DNA of 64,000 nt from the NCBI RefSeq assembly GCF_011927945.1, contig NZ_JAATJM010000001.1, positions 629,501 through 693,500 of the forward strand, in the 5' to 3' direction. The notes under the pieces were generated by a model, which was not told where the DNA came from, did not search any database, and worked only from the letters and a program-made list of their open reading frames with translations. The translations under genes and the position numbers were made by a program. This DNA comes from Brevundimonas alba (GTDB lineage Bacteria > Pseudomonadota > Alphaproteobacteria > Caulobacterales > Caulobacteraceae). How positions within the stretch are numbered: position 1 is the first letter of the stretch; each line of letters begins with the position of its first letter. Shown piece after piece: positions 1 to 8,842 of the stretch.

Positions 1-1
1 G

Positions 2-853
2 AGCATGTACGCCATCGACCGCTACACCTCGGTCAACGACTACGGCACTGCCGTCCTGTTCCAGCAGTTGATCGATCAGCCGGTGCAGCGGGTCGTCGTC
101 GCCTCGTCGATGAGCATCTACGGCGAGGGCCTGTACCGCACTGCCGACGGCGAGCTGATGCAGGACGTGGTCCGCGGCCCGCGCAATGCAGATGGCAGCT
201 GGGACCCGTTGGACGCGCGGGGCCGGCCGCTAATCCCCGTGCCCACCCCCGAGACCAAACAGACCGCGCTGAAGAGCGTCTACGCCATCAACAAATTCGT
301 CCAGGAGCGGCTGACCCTGACCCTGACGGCCCAGTACGGGATGGAGAGCTGCGCCCTGCGGCTGTGGAACATCTACGGCCCCGGTCAGGCGCTCTCGAAC
401 CCCTACACGGGGGTGCTCGCCATCTTCGCCTCACGGATCGCGAACGGCCAGGCGCCGATGGTGTTCGAGGACGGCCAGCAACGGCGCGACTTCGTCCACG
501 TCTCCGACGTCGCCCGCGCCTTCATGCTCGCGCTGGAGAAGCCGGAAGCCGACGGACAGGTGCTCAATATCGGCTCCGGCGAGGACCGCACTGTCGAAGA
601 GGTCGCCCGCCTGCAGGCCGCCTCCATGGGCCGCGCCGATCTGGCGCCGCAGATCATCCAGCAGGCCCGCGCCGGCGACATCCGGCACAACATTCCCGAC
701 CTGACCAAGGCGCGCGAGGTGCTCGGCTACGAGGCGCGCGCGGACTTCTCCGAAGGGCTGGAAGAGCTGGCCGAATGGGTCGCGCGGCAGGAGGCCGAGG
801 ATCGGGTGGTCGAAGCCCGGCGCGAGCTCGAGATGCGGGGCCTCGTCGCATGA
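2..853 (+). CDS. NAD-dependent epimerase/dehydratase, 5' truncated by window edge
   Basis: Extended short-chain dehydrogenase that acts on a nucleotide-activated sugar. The frame is open to the window edge and the N-terminal GxxGxxG NAD-binding segment is missing, so the true start lies upstream; the ATG at 5 is internal. Visible are the ASSMSIYGEG strand, the catalytic pair in YAINK (Y and K four residues apart), the LRLWNIYGPGQ segment and RRDFVHV before the substrate-binding part. The SSMSIYGEG signature resembles dTDP-L-rhamnose 4-epimerases, but the substrate is not proven. The stop overlaps the next start (ATGA), so the gene is translationally coupled to the rest of the sugar operon. 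Confidence 0.85.
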   Translation, partial: SMYAIDRYTSVNDYGTAVLFQQLIDQPVQRVVVASSMSIYGEGLYRTADGELMQDVVRGPRNADGSWDPLDARGRPLIPVPTPETKQTALKSVYAINKFVQERLTLTLTAQYGMESCALRLWNIYGPGQALSNPYTGVLAIFASRIANGQAPMVFEDGQQRRDFVHVSDVARAFMLALEKPEADGQVLNIGSGEDRTVEEVARLQAASMGRADLAPQIIQQARAGDIRHNIPDLTKAREVLGYEARADFSEGLEELAEWVARQEAEDRVVEARRELEMRGLVA

Positions 854-1893
854 GCCGCATCCTGATCACCGGCGGGGCGGGCTTCATCGGCAGCAATCTG
901 GCGGACCGGCTGGCGGGCGAGGGTCACGACGTCGTCCTGATGGACTCGCTGGCGCGGCCGGGCGTCGAGCAGAACCTCAAATGGCTGCTGCTGCGACATC
1001 GCTCGCGCATCCGCAATCTGCAGACGGATGTGCGGGACGCGGCGGCGGTCAGGGCGGCGGTGGAGGAGGCCGACGCGGTCTTCCACTTCGCGGCGCAGGT
1101 GGCGGTCACCACCAGCCTGTCCAATCCGCGCGAGGATTTCGACATCAACCTCGGCGGCACGCTGAACCTGCTCGAGGCGGCGCGGGAGCGGCGCACGCCG
1201 GTGATCTTCGCCAGCACCAACAAGGTCTATGGCGACCTCGCCGACGTCGATCTGGAACTGGTCGACGACGCCTGGACGCCGGCCGATCCGGCCCTGCGTT
1301 CCGCGGGCGTGGACGAGCGGCGGCCGCTTGATTTCCACACCCCCTATGGCTGCTCCAAGGGCGCGGCGGACCAGTACGTCCTCGACTACGCCCGCAGCTT
1401 CGACGTGCCCGCCTGCGTCATGCGGATGAGCTGCATCTACGGCCCCCGGCAGATGGGGACCGAGGATCAGGGCTGGGTCGCCCACTTCCTGATCCGCGCC
1501 CTGAACGACGAGCCGATCACCCTGTTCGGGGACGGAAAACAGGTGCGCGACATCCTGCACGTCAATGACGCCGTGGACGCCTATGTCGCCGCGCTGGAGC
1601 GGATCGGAGAGGTCAGTGGACGTGCCTTCAACCTCGGCGGCGGACCGGCCAACGCCGTCAGCCTCCGCCGGCTGATAACCCAGATCGAGGGGCTGACCGG
1701 ACGCCGCGCCGACGTGCGGTTCGAGGACTGGCGGGCGGGGGACCAGCGCTACTTCGTCGCCGACGCCTCGGCCGCGCGCGCGGCTCTGGACCTGCCTGAG
1801 CCGACCGGCTGGCGCGAGGGCGTCGCCGACCTCGCCCGCTGGCTGCGGTCCGAAAGCAGCCTCGTCAACGCGCCGCAGACGGTCGCGGCATGA
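850..1893 (+). CDS. NAD-dependent epimerase, CDP-paratose/tyvelose 2-epimerase-like SDR
   Basis: A 347-residue extended SDR. It begins MSRILITGGAGFIGSNLADR with the GxxGxxG Rossmann motif, followed by STNKVYGD, LDFHTPYGCSKGAADQYV (catalytic Y and K) and QVRDILHV. The TNKVYGD plus TPYGCSKGAADQY pattern is typical of the CDP-tyvelose epimerase branch, so an epimerisation of a CDP- or UDP-linked sugar is likely; the exact substrate is inferred. The frame stays open upstream to 364, but the Rossmann motif and the ATGA overlap with the previous stop fix the start at 850. It overlaps the next gene by four bases in the same way. Confidence 0.85.
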   Translation: MSRILITGGAGFIGSNLADRLAGEGHDVVLMDSLARPGVEQNLKWLLLRHRSRIRNLQTDVRDAAAVRAAVEEADAVFHFAAQVAVTTSLSNPREDFDINLGGTLNLLEAARERRTPVIFASTNKVYGDLADVDLELVDDAWTPADPALRSAGVDERRPLDFHTPYGCSKGAADQYVLDYARSFDVPACVMRMSCIYGPRQMGTEDQGWVAHFLIRALNDEPITLFGDGKQVRDILHVNDAVDAYVAALERIGEVSGRAFNLGGGPANAVSLRRLITQIEGLTGRRADVRFEDWRAGDQRYFVADASAARAALDLPEPTGWREGVADLARWLRSESSLVNAPQTVAA

Positions 1894-3005
1894 CGGCGAT
1901 CCAGCCGCGCCGTGTGCTGATGAACACGGACGCCGTCGGCGGCGTCTGGACCTATGCGCTCGACCTGTCCGCCGGCCTGATCGCGCGGGGGATCGAAGTG
2001 ACGCTGGCCGTGCTCGGCCCTGCGCCCCAGCCAGGCCAGCGCCGGGCCGCCGAGCGGATCGCCGGCCTGACTGTCGTCGAGACGGGCCTGCCGCTCGACT
2101 GGACCGCCGGAGACGCCGGCGCGGTTGCCGCCGCCGCCCACGGCGTGGCCCGGCTGGCGACGGCCCAGGGCGCGGATCTGGTGCATCTCAACACCCCGGC
2201 CCTGACCGCCGAGGGCCGGTTCCGGGCGCCGGTCGTCGGCGCCTGCCACTCCTGCCTCGCCAGCTGGTGGAGCACGGTGAAGGGCGAAGAGCCGATGCCG
2301 GAGCCGTTCCGCTGGCGCACTGATCTGCTGACCCGGGGCTACGCCGCCTGCGACCGGCTCATCGCGCCGAGCTACTCCTTCATGCAGGAGACCGCCGCCC
2401 TCTACGGCGTCCTTCCGCAGGCCGTGCGCAACGGACGGACGCCCCCGACCCGCGTTCCGGCCGCCCGCCGAAATCCGGTCGTGATGACCTCCGGCCGGCT
2501 GTGGGATGAGGGCAAGAATTTTCGCACGCTCGACCGCGCCGCCGGGCGGATGCGGGGACAGGTGCACGCCGCCGGATCGCTGAAAGGCCCCGACGGACAG
2601 ACCGTCGCCTTCGACCACATCCTGTGCCTGAACCAACTCGATGCGCCGGTGCTGGCGGCCCATCTGGAGCGGTCGGCGGTGTTCGCCTCCCTGTCGCTCT
2701 ACGAGCCGTTCGGGCTCGGCGTGCTGGAGGCGGCGCAGGCCGGTTGCGCCCTCGTCCTGTCCGACATCCCGACCTTCCGCGAACTCTGGCAGGGCGCCGC
2801 GGTGTTCGTCCCGGCCGAGGATGACGCGGCCGTGGCGGAGGCTCTGGACGGCCTGCTCGACGATCCGGAACGAGCGGAGGAACTGGGCCGGTGCGCCGCC
2901 GAGCGGAGCGCCCGCTTCACCGTCGACGCCATGATCGAGGGCACGCTGGCGGTCTACGGCGAGGCGCTCGCGGCCCGCGCCCCCTTCCCGGAGGTGGCGG
3001 CGTGA
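1890..3005 (+). CDS. GT4-type glycosyltransferase
   Basis: A 371-residue GT-B fold glycosyltransferase that transfers a sugar from a nucleotide donor to a glycan or lipid acceptor in the cytoplasm. The N-terminal domain starts with VLMNTDAVGGVWTYALDLSAG, a glycine-rich loop typical of family 4. The C-terminal domain has VMTSGRLWDEGKNF and the donor-site motif EPFGLGVLEA (the E-x7-E pattern). It sits in the middle of the coupled sugar operon, overlapping the genes on both sides by four bases. Donor and acceptor are unknown. Confidence 0.85.
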   Translation: MTAIQPRRVLMNTDAVGGVWTYALDLSAGLIARGIEVTLAVLGPAPQPGQRRAAERIAGLTVVETGLPLDWTAGDAGAVAAAAHGVARLATAQGADLVHLNTPALTAEGRFRAPVVGACHSCLASWWSTVKGEEPMPEPFRWRTDLLTRGYAACDRLIAPSYSFMQETAALYGVLPQAVRNGRTPPTRVPAARRNPVVMTSGRLWDEGKNFRTLDRAAGRMRGQVHAAGSLKGPDGQTVAFDHILCLNQLDAPVLAAHLERSAVFASLSLYEPFGLGVLEAAQAGCALVLSDIPTFRELWQGAAVFVPAEDDAAVAEALDGLLDDPERAEELGRCAAERSARFTVDAMIEGTLAVYGEALAARAPFPEVAA

Positions 3006-4114
3006 AGGTCGTCTATTTCACCCACTCGCTGGAGTCGTGCTGGAACCACGGCAACGCCCATTTCCTGCGCGGCGTGCTTCGCGACCTGATCGAGCGAGGG
3101 CACGAGGTGGCGGTGCACGAGCCGCGCGACTCCTGGAGCCGGGCCAATCTGATCGCGGACCATGGCGAGGCCGGGCTTGAGCCGTATCGCCGAGCATACC
3201 CCGAATTGGGTAGCCGGCGTTTCGACGAACCGAAGCTGGAACAGGCGCTGGACGGCGCCGGTCTGGTCATCGTCCACGAGTGGAACGCGCCCTCGCTGGT
3301 CGCCGCCATCGGCAAGGCCCGCAAGCGCGGTGGCCGCTTCAGCCTGCTGTTCCACGACACCCACCACCGGGCCGTCAGCGAGCCCGACGGCATCCGCGCC
3401 TTCGATCTGTCTGGCTATGACGGAGTGCTGGCCTTCGGCGAGACCCTGGCCGACGTCTACCGCCGCTGGGGCTGGGGCGACCGCGTCTTCGTCTGGCACG
3501 AGGCCGCCGACATCCGCCTCTTCCATCCGCCCACGGACGAAGGACCGCGCGAAGCCCTGATCTGGATCGGCAACTGGGGCGACGGCGAACGCACGAAAGA
3601 GCTGGAGACCTTCCTGTTCGCCCCTGCCCGCGACGCGGAGCTGAGCCTCGACATCCACGGCGTCCGCTATCCGTCCGAGGCGCTGGCGATGCTGAAGCGG
3701 TACGGGGTCCGCTATCACGGCTGGCTGGCCAACGCCGCCGCGCCCGCCGCCTTCGCGCGCCACATGGCCACGGTGCATGTGCCGCGCCGGTTCTACGTCC
3801 GCCAGCTGCCGGGCATCCCCACCATCCGCGTGTTCGAGGCCCTGGCCTGCGGCATTCCCCTGGTCAGCGCGCCGTGGGAGGACAGCGAGGGCCTGTTCAC
3901 CGTCGGCGAGGACTTCCTGATGGTCCATTCCGGCCCCGCCATGACCCGCGCCCTGCGTGATCTGAAGGCCGACCCCGACCTGCGCCGGTCCCTGGCCGAG
4001 CGCGGCCTCGCCACCATCCGCGCCCGCCACACCTGCACCCATCGCGTCGATGAACTGCTCGCCATCGCCGCCCGCCTGAACGCGCCCGCCGCCCCCGAAA
4101 TGGAGACCGCCTGA
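3002..4114 (+). CDS. CgeB-family glycosyltransferase 1
   Basis: A 370-residue protein starting at GTG (VKVVYFTHSLESCWNHGN); the GTGA overlap with the previous stop decides this start over an ATG at 2891. The C-terminal half has the CgeB/Glyco_trans_1_2 layout: a nucleotide-sugar site around IPTIRVFEALACGIPLVSAP, then FTVGEDFLMV and a terminal helical segment ending RHTCTHRVDELL. CgeB is named after a Bacillus spore-crust protein; relatives are predicted glycosyltransferases of surface glycans. This is the first of three related genes in a row (see 4114-5205 and 5202-7313), which suggests successive addition of sugars. Substrates are unknown. Confidence 0.8.
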   Translation: MKVVYFTHSLESCWNHGNAHFLRGVLRDLIERGHEVAVHEPRDSWSRANLIADHGEAGLEPYRRAYPELGSRRFDEPKLEQALDGAGLVIVHEWNAPSLVAAIGKARKRGGRFSLLFHDTHHRAVSEPDGIRAFDLSGYDGVLAFGETLADVYRRWGWGDRVFVWHEAADIRLFHPPTDEGPREALIWIGNWGDGERTKELETFLFAPARDAELSLDIHGVRYPSEALAMLKRYGVRYHGWLANAAAPAAFARHMATVHVPRRFYVRQLPGIPTIRVFEALACGIPLVSAPWEDSEGLFTVGEDFLMVHSGPAMTRALRDLKADPDLRRSLAERGLATIRARHTCTHRVDELLAIAARLNAPAAPEMETA

Positions 4115-5205
4115 TGAAGATCGCCTTCTACGGGTCCAGCCTGCTGTCGGCCTACTGGAACGGCGCGGCCACCTACTATCGCGGCATGTTGCGCGAGCTC
4201 GCGGCGCGCGGCTGGGAGGTGACCTTTTACGAACCCGACGCCTTCGACCGCCAGCAGCACCGCGACATCGATCCGCCGGTGTGGGCGACGGTGGTGGTCT
4301 GGGACAATACGCCCGGCGCCTGCCGCGAAGTCGTCGCCCGGGCCGCCGACGCCGACGTGGTGGTCAAGGCATCGGGCGTCGGGGTGTTCGACGACGAACT
4401 GCTGACCGTCTTCGATCATGCCCGACCGGACGCCCTAACCGTCTATTGGGATGTCGACGCGCCCGCGACCCTGGCGGAGATCCGGGGCCAGCCGGAGCAT
4501 CCGCTGCGCCGCGCCCTGCGCGAGATCGACATGGTCCTGACCTACGGCGGCGGCCCGCCCGTGGTCGGGGCGTTCGAGGCCTTGGGCGCCCGGATGTGCC
4601 GGCCGATCTACAATGCGCTGGACCCCACCACCCACCACCCGGTCGAGCCGCAGGCGCGCTTCGCGGCCGACCTGTCGCTGCTGGCCAACCGGCTGCCGGA
4701 CCGCGAGGCGCGGATCGAGGGGTTCTTCATCGAGCCCGCCGCCTCCCTGCCGGACCGCAGCTTCCTGCTCGGAGGCAATGGCTGGCACGACAAGCCGCTG
4801 CCGGCCAACGTCCGCGCCCTCGGCCACGTCGGCACGGCGGACCACAACGCCTTCAACTGTTCGTCGCTGGCGGTGCTCAACGTCTCGCGCGACAGCATGG
4901 CCGAGAACGGCTTCTCGCCGGCCACGCGTGTGTTCGAGGCCGCCGGCGCCGGCGCCTGTCTGATCACGGACCACTGGGAAGGCATCGACCAGTTCCTCAA
5001 ACCCGGCGAGGAGGTGCTGGTCGCCCGCGACGGGCGGGAGGTGGCGGAGCATCTCGCCGCCCTGACGCCGGAACGCGCCCGCGCCATCGGCGAGGCCGCG
5101 CGCCGCCGGGTGCTGGCCGAACACACCTACGCACGCCGCGCCGACGAGGCCGACGCCCTGTTCCGCCAGTCCCTCGCCGCCCGCCGCGAAAGGAGCGCCG
5201 CATGA
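4114..5205 (+). CDS. CgeB-family glycosyltransferase 2
   Basis: A 363-residue predicted GT-B glycosyltransferase. It begins MKIAFYGSSLLSAYWNGAA, has a mid-protein LTYGGGPPVV segment and a C-terminal donor-site region SPATRVFEAAGAGACLITD followed by LKPGEEVLVARD and a helical tail (HTYARRADEAD). It is closer to the N-terminal half of the next gene than to the previous CgeB protein, since both share the GGP segment and the GFSP.. R.FEAA block. Its start shares one base with the previous stop (TGATG) and its stop overlaps the next start by four bases. The role is inferred to be glycan assembly. Confidence 0.8.
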   Translation: MKIAFYGSSLLSAYWNGAATYYRGMLRELAARGWEVTFYEPDAFDRQQHRDIDPPVWATVVVWDNTPGACREVVARAADADVVVKASGVGVFDDELLTVFDHARPDALTVYWDVDAPATLAEIRGQPEHPLRRALREIDMVLTYGGGPPVVGAFEALGARMCRPIYNALDPTTHHPVEPQARFAADLSLLANRLPDREARIEGFFIEPAASLPDRSFLLGGNGWHDKPLPANVRALGHVGTADHNAFNCSSLAVLNVSRDSMAENGFSPATRVFEAAGAGACLITDHWEGIDQFLKPGEEVLVARDGREVAEHLAALTPERARAIGEAARRRVLAEHTYARRADEADALFRQSLAARRERSAA

Positions 5206-7313
5206 GCCGGCCGATGAACATCGTCGTTCTGGGCCTCAGCCTGTCGTCGTCGTGGGGCAACGGCCATGCCGTCACCTTCCGCGCCCTGCTGAAGGCAATG
5301 GCGGAGCGCGGCCACCGCATCCTCTTCCTCGAGCGCGAGACGCCCTGGTATGCGGCCCACCGCGACCTCGAGAATCCGGACTATTGCGAGCTGGAATTCT
5401 ACGACGGGCTGGACGGCCTCAAGGCCTTCGCGGCCGATGTCGCCGCCGCCGACGCGGTGATCGTCGGCTCCTATGTCCCCGACGGGATCGCGGTCGGGGA
5501 CTGGGCCCGGCGCACGGCGCAGGGCGTCGTCGCCTTCTACGACATCGACACGCCGGTGACCCTCGCCCGGCTGGAGCGGCACGACTGCGACTATCTCTCG
5601 CCGCGCCAGATCCCGGATTACGACGTCTACTTCTCCTTCACCGGCGGGCCGACGCTGGAGCGGATCGAGCGGACCTATGGATCGCCCGCCGCCCGCGCCC
5701 TCTACTGCTCCGCCGACCCCGACGTGTACCGGCCCGTCGACGCCCCCCGCCGCTGGGACCTGTCCTACCTCGGCACCTGGAGCGAGGACCGCCAGCCGGT
5801 GCTCGAACGCCTGCTGATCGAGCCCGCCCGCCGTCTGCCGCAGATGAGCTTCGTCGTCGCCGGTCCTCAGTACCCGGACGACATCGACTGGCCGGCCAAC
5901 GTTCAGCGCATCGACCATGTGCCGCCCGCCGACCACCCGGCCTTCTACGCCGCCAGCCGCTTCACCCTGAACGCCACCCGCGCCGATATGGTCGAGGCCG
6001 GCTTCAGCCCCTCGATCCGCCTTTTCGAGGCCGCCGCCTGCGCCGCCCCGGTCATCTCCGACGTCTGGGACGGGCTCGGCCAGCTGTTCACGCCAGACCG
6101 CGAGATCGTCCTCGCCCGGTCGGCGGACGACGTGGTCGCCGCCCTGCAGTCCCCGCCCTCCGAAGGCCGCCGCATGGGCCTCGCCGCCCGCGAGCGGATC
6201 CTCGCCGCCCACACCCCCGCCCATCGCGCCGAAACGGTCGAGCGCGAACTGCTCGCCGCCCACGCACAGCGCGGCGACCCCCTGCCCGCCAGATCCACGG
6301 AGACTTCGATGAGAAACGTCACGGACCGGAAGTCGGTCCTCGTCGCCGGCGGCGCCGGCTTCCTCGGCTCCCACCTGTGCGATCGTCTGTTGGCGGACGG
6401 TCACCACGTCGTCTGCCTCGACAACCTCCAGACCGGCGACCTCGCCAACCTCGAACAGGCGATGAAAAAGCCGAATTTCGAGTTCGTCCGCCACGATGTG
6501 GTCGATCCCCTTCCGGTGCGTCTGGCCGAGCGGCGCTTCGACCGCGTCTACGATCTCGCCTGCGCCGCCTCGCCGCCGCAGTACCAGGCCGATCCCGAGC
6601 ACACGATGCTGACCTGCGTGGTCGGCGTCACCCACCTGCTGCAGCTGGCGCAGAGGTCCGGCGCGCGGTTCCTGCTGACCTCGACCAGCGAGATCTATGG
6701 CGATCCGGAGGTGCATCCGCAGCCCGAGACCTATCGGGGCAACGTCAATCCGATCGGCCCCCGCGCCTGCTACGACGAGGGCAAGCGCGCCGCCGAGACC
6801 CTGACCTTCGACTACGACCGCGCGGGTCGGGGCGAGGTGCGGGTCGCGCGCATCTTCAACACCTACGGCCCGCGCCTGTCCGCCGCCGACGGCCGGGTCG
6901 TGTCGAACGTCGTCAGCCAGGCCTTGGCCGACCAGCCAATCACCGTCTTCGGCGACGGCAGCCAGACCCGGTCGTTCTGCTACGTCGACGACATGATCGG
7001 CGGCCTGATTGCCCTGATGGAGCACGACGGCCCCCAGCCCGGTCCCATCAACCTCGGTAACCCTGTCGAGATGACGGTCTCCCGACTGGTCGAGGTCGTG
7101 CTCGACCTGACCGGTTCGTCGTCTGAGGTCACCTATCAGACCCTGCCGATCGATGACCCCCGCCGGCGCCGGCCCGACATCGCCCGCGCCGCCGAGGTGC
7201 TGGACTGGCGCCCGACCACGCCGCTGGAAGAAGGCCTGCGCCGGACCATCGACTGGTTCGACGGCGAACGCCTGCGCAGCGAACGCGACGCCGCCGCCGC
7301 CGTCGGCGCCTGA
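5202..7313 (+). CDS. Fusion of CgeB-family glycosyltransferase and UDP-glucuronate decarboxylase
   Basis: One uninterrupted 703-codon frame with two enzymes. Residues 1 to about 365 are a third CgeB-type glycosyltransferase (SFTGGPTLER in the middle, GFSPSIRLFEAAACAAPVIS donor site). From residue 370 it is a full-length (334-residue) SDR of the UDP-glucuronate decarboxylase (UDP-xylose synthase) type: GGAGFLGS at 383-390, STSEIYGDP, catalytic Y524 and K528 in YDEGKR, and NTYGPR. Such decarboxylases convert UDP-glucuronate to UDP-xylose. The second domain starts at an internal ATG (6309) with GGAGA eight bases upstream, so separate internal initiation is also possible, but no stop codon divides the halves. 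A lost stop or sequencing error cannot be excluded. Confidence 0.8.
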   Translation: MSRPMNIVVLGLSLSSSWGNGHAVTFRALLKAMAERGHRILFLERETPWYAAHRDLENPDYCELEFYDGLDGLKAFAADVAAADAVIVGSYVPDGIAVGDWARRTAQGVVAFYDIDTPVTLARLERHDCDYLSPRQIPDYDVYFSFTGGPTLERIERTYGSPAARALYCSADPDVYRPVDAPRRWDLSYLGTWSEDRQPVLERLLIEPARRLPQMSFVVAGPQYPDDIDWPANVQRIDHVPPADHPAFYAASRFTLNATRADMVEAGFSPSIRLFEAAACAAPVISDVWDGLGQLFTPDREIVLARSADDVVAALQSPPSEGRRMGLAARERILAAHTPAHRAETVERELLAAHAQRGDPLPARSTETSMRNVTDRKSVLVAGGAGFLGSHLCDRLLADGHHVVCLDNLQTGDLANLEQAMKKPNFEFVRHDVVDPLPVRLAERRFDRVYDLACAASPPQYQADPEHTMLTCVVGVTHLLQLAQRSGARFLLTSTSEIYGDPEVHPQPETYRGNVNPIGPRACYDEGKRAAETLTFDYDRAGRGEVRVARIFNTYGPRLSAADGRVVSNVVSQALADQPITVFGDGSQTRSFCYVDDMIGGLIALMEHDGPQPGPINLGNPVEMTVSRLVEVVLDLTGSSSEVTYQTLPIDDPRRRRPDIARAAEVLDWRPTTPLEEGLRRTIDWFDGERLRSERDAAAAVGA

Positions 7314-7319
7314 TGGCCG

Positions 7320-7859
7320 ATGGTCACTCCCGACAGCGTCGGCGTGGAAGGCATGGCCTTCGTCCTGCGCCGCAACATCGCCGAGATGCGGGACCGGCGC
7401 GAGGCGGCCGCGCGGGCGGCAGGACCCAGCGAGCGGCTGTCGCAGGCGATCACCGACTTCGCCGGCAGCATGCCCTTCGTCCTGCTGCATCTGGCGATGT
7501 TCGGGGGCTGGATCCTGATCAACACCCTCGGTCCGGAGTCCCTGCGGTTCGACCCCAGCCTGGTCGTCCTCGCCATGGCCGCCTCGGTCGAGGCCATCTT
7601 CCTCTCGACCTTCATCCTGATCAGCCAGAACCGCATCTCCGCCGCCGAGCGGAAGCGGGCCGAGCTGGACCTGCAGATCAACCTGCTGGCCGAGCATGAG
7701 GTCACCCGCCTGATCGACCTCGTGACCCGCATCGCCGAACGCCTCGACGTGCCGGCGAGCGACCCCGACCTCGACGAGCTCCGCCAGGATGTCGCCCCGG
7801 GCGTCGTCCTCGACACGCTCGCGGAGCCCGAAGACAGCCCCTCTGGAGACAAGACATGA
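7320..7859 (+). CDS. DUF1003 family membrane protein
   Basis: A 179-residue protein of the DUF1003 family, whose function is unknown. It has two membrane segments: MPFVLLHLAMFGGWILINTL near residues 50-69 and LVVLAMAASVEAIFLSTFILI near 80-101. The family signature follows directly, SQNRISAAERKRAELDLQINLLAEHE, and then a soluble tail. It lies seven bases after the fused glycosyltransferase gene and overlaps the next start by four bases, so it is part of the sugar operon. Other members are found in many operons; a link to export or envelope is only a guess from position. Confidence 0.8.
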   Translation: MVTPDSVGVEGMAFVLRRNIAEMRDRREAAARAAGPSERLSQAITDFAGSMPFVLLHLAMFGGWILINTLGPESLRFDPSLVVLAMAASVEAIFLSTFILISQNRISAAERKRAELDLQINLLAEHEVTRLIDLVTRIAERLDVPASDPDLDELRQDVAPGVVLDTLAEPEDSPSGDKT

Positions 7860-8842
7860 CCGACGTTCTGGACAGGACCCGCACCATGCGCGCCGCCGTG
7901 GTCACCGGCCCCGGCCTCATGGAAGTCCGCGATGCGCCCCTGCCCGAGCCCGGTCCCGGACAGGTGCGGGTGAAGCTGGAGGGTTGCGGCGTCTGCGCTT
8001 CGAACCTGACGCCGTGGGCGGGGCCGGAGTGGATGACCTTCCCGACCGAGCCCGGCGGCATGGGTCATGAGGGCTGGGGCCTGGTCGACGCCGTCGGCGA
8101 GGGCGTCACCTCGGTCCGCGTCGGCGAGCGGGTCGCCTCCCTGTCGCACCACAGCTACGCCGAATACGACGTCGCCGACGAGGCGGCGGTGGTCCGCCTG
8201 CCGTCCGAGCTGGATGGCCAGCCCTTCCCCGGCGAGCCGCTGGGCTGCGCCTTCAACATCTTCCGGCGCAGCGGGATCAAGTCCGGCGACACCGTCGCGA
8301 TCGTCGGCATCGGCTTCCTCGGCGCGGTGCTGACGCGGCTGGCGACCGAGGCCGGCGCCCGGGTCATCGCCATCTCGCGCCGCCCCTTCTCGCTCGACCT
8401 CGCCACTCGGATGGGCGCGGCCGAGACCATCCCGATGGAGGATCACTACGGCATCATCTCGTGCGTCAACGAGCTGACCGGCGGCGCCTTCTGCGACGTG
8501 GTGATCGAGGCCGTCGGCAAGCAGTGGCCGCTCGATCTCGCCGCCGAATTGACGAAGGAGCGGGGGCGGCTGGTCATCGCCGGCTACCATCAGGACGGCC
8601 CGCGGCAGATCAATATGCAGCTGTGGAACTGGCGTGGCCTCGACGTCGTCAACGCCCACGAACGCGATCCCGCCGTCTATGCGCAGGGCGTCCGCGAGGC
8701 GGTGGAGGCGGTGGTCTCGGGCCGGCTCGATCCGACCCCGCTCTACAGCCATGCCTATCCGCTGGACCGGCTGGACGAGGCGCTGGACGCCACGCGCGAC
8801 CGCCCGGACGGCTTCCTCAAGGCTCTGGTGATGATGCCATGA
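7856..8842 (+). CDS. MDR-family (zinc-type alcohol dehydrogenase-like) oxidoreductase
   Basis: A 328-residue medium-chain dehydrogenase/reductase. The N-terminal GroES-like domain carries GCGVCASN and GGMGHEGWG, and EPLGCAFN supplies a third potential ligand, so the catalytic zinc triad (Cys, His-Glu, Cys) looks intact. The four-cysteine structural zinc lobe is absent. The Rossmann motif is VGIGFLGAVLTRLA. It should oxidise or reduce an alcohol/keto group with NAD(P). It overlaps both neighbours by four bases; the following Gfo/Idh/MocA gene suggests that the two act in turn on a sugar or cyclitol. Substrate unknown. Confidence 0.8.
   Translation: MTDVLDRTRTMRAAVVTGPGLMEVRDAPLPEPGPGQVRVKLEGCGVCASNLTPWAGPEWMTFPTEPGGMGHEGWGLVDAVGEGVTSVRVGERVASLSHHSYAEYDVADEAAVVRLPSELDGQPFPGEPLGCAFNIFRRSGIKSGDTVAIVGIGFLGAVLTRLATEAGARVIAISRRPFSLDLATRMGAAETIPMEDHYGIISCVNELTGGAFCDVVIEAVGKQWPLDLAAELTKERGRLVIAGYHQDGPRQINMQLWNWRGLDVVNAHERDPAVYAQGVREAVEAVVSGRLDPTPLYSHAYPLDRLDEALDATRDRPDGFLKALVMMP

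Noticed and set aside
364-849. In-frame upstream extension of the second epimerase
   Set aside because: It overlaps the first epimerase in another frame, is Arg-rich shadow sequence, and the Rossmann motif starts at 850.
5127-7697. 856-residue frame on the minus strand
   Set aside because: It is antisense to the fused gene and DUF1003 gene and shows the low-complexity Gly/Arg/Val pattern of GC-rich shadows.
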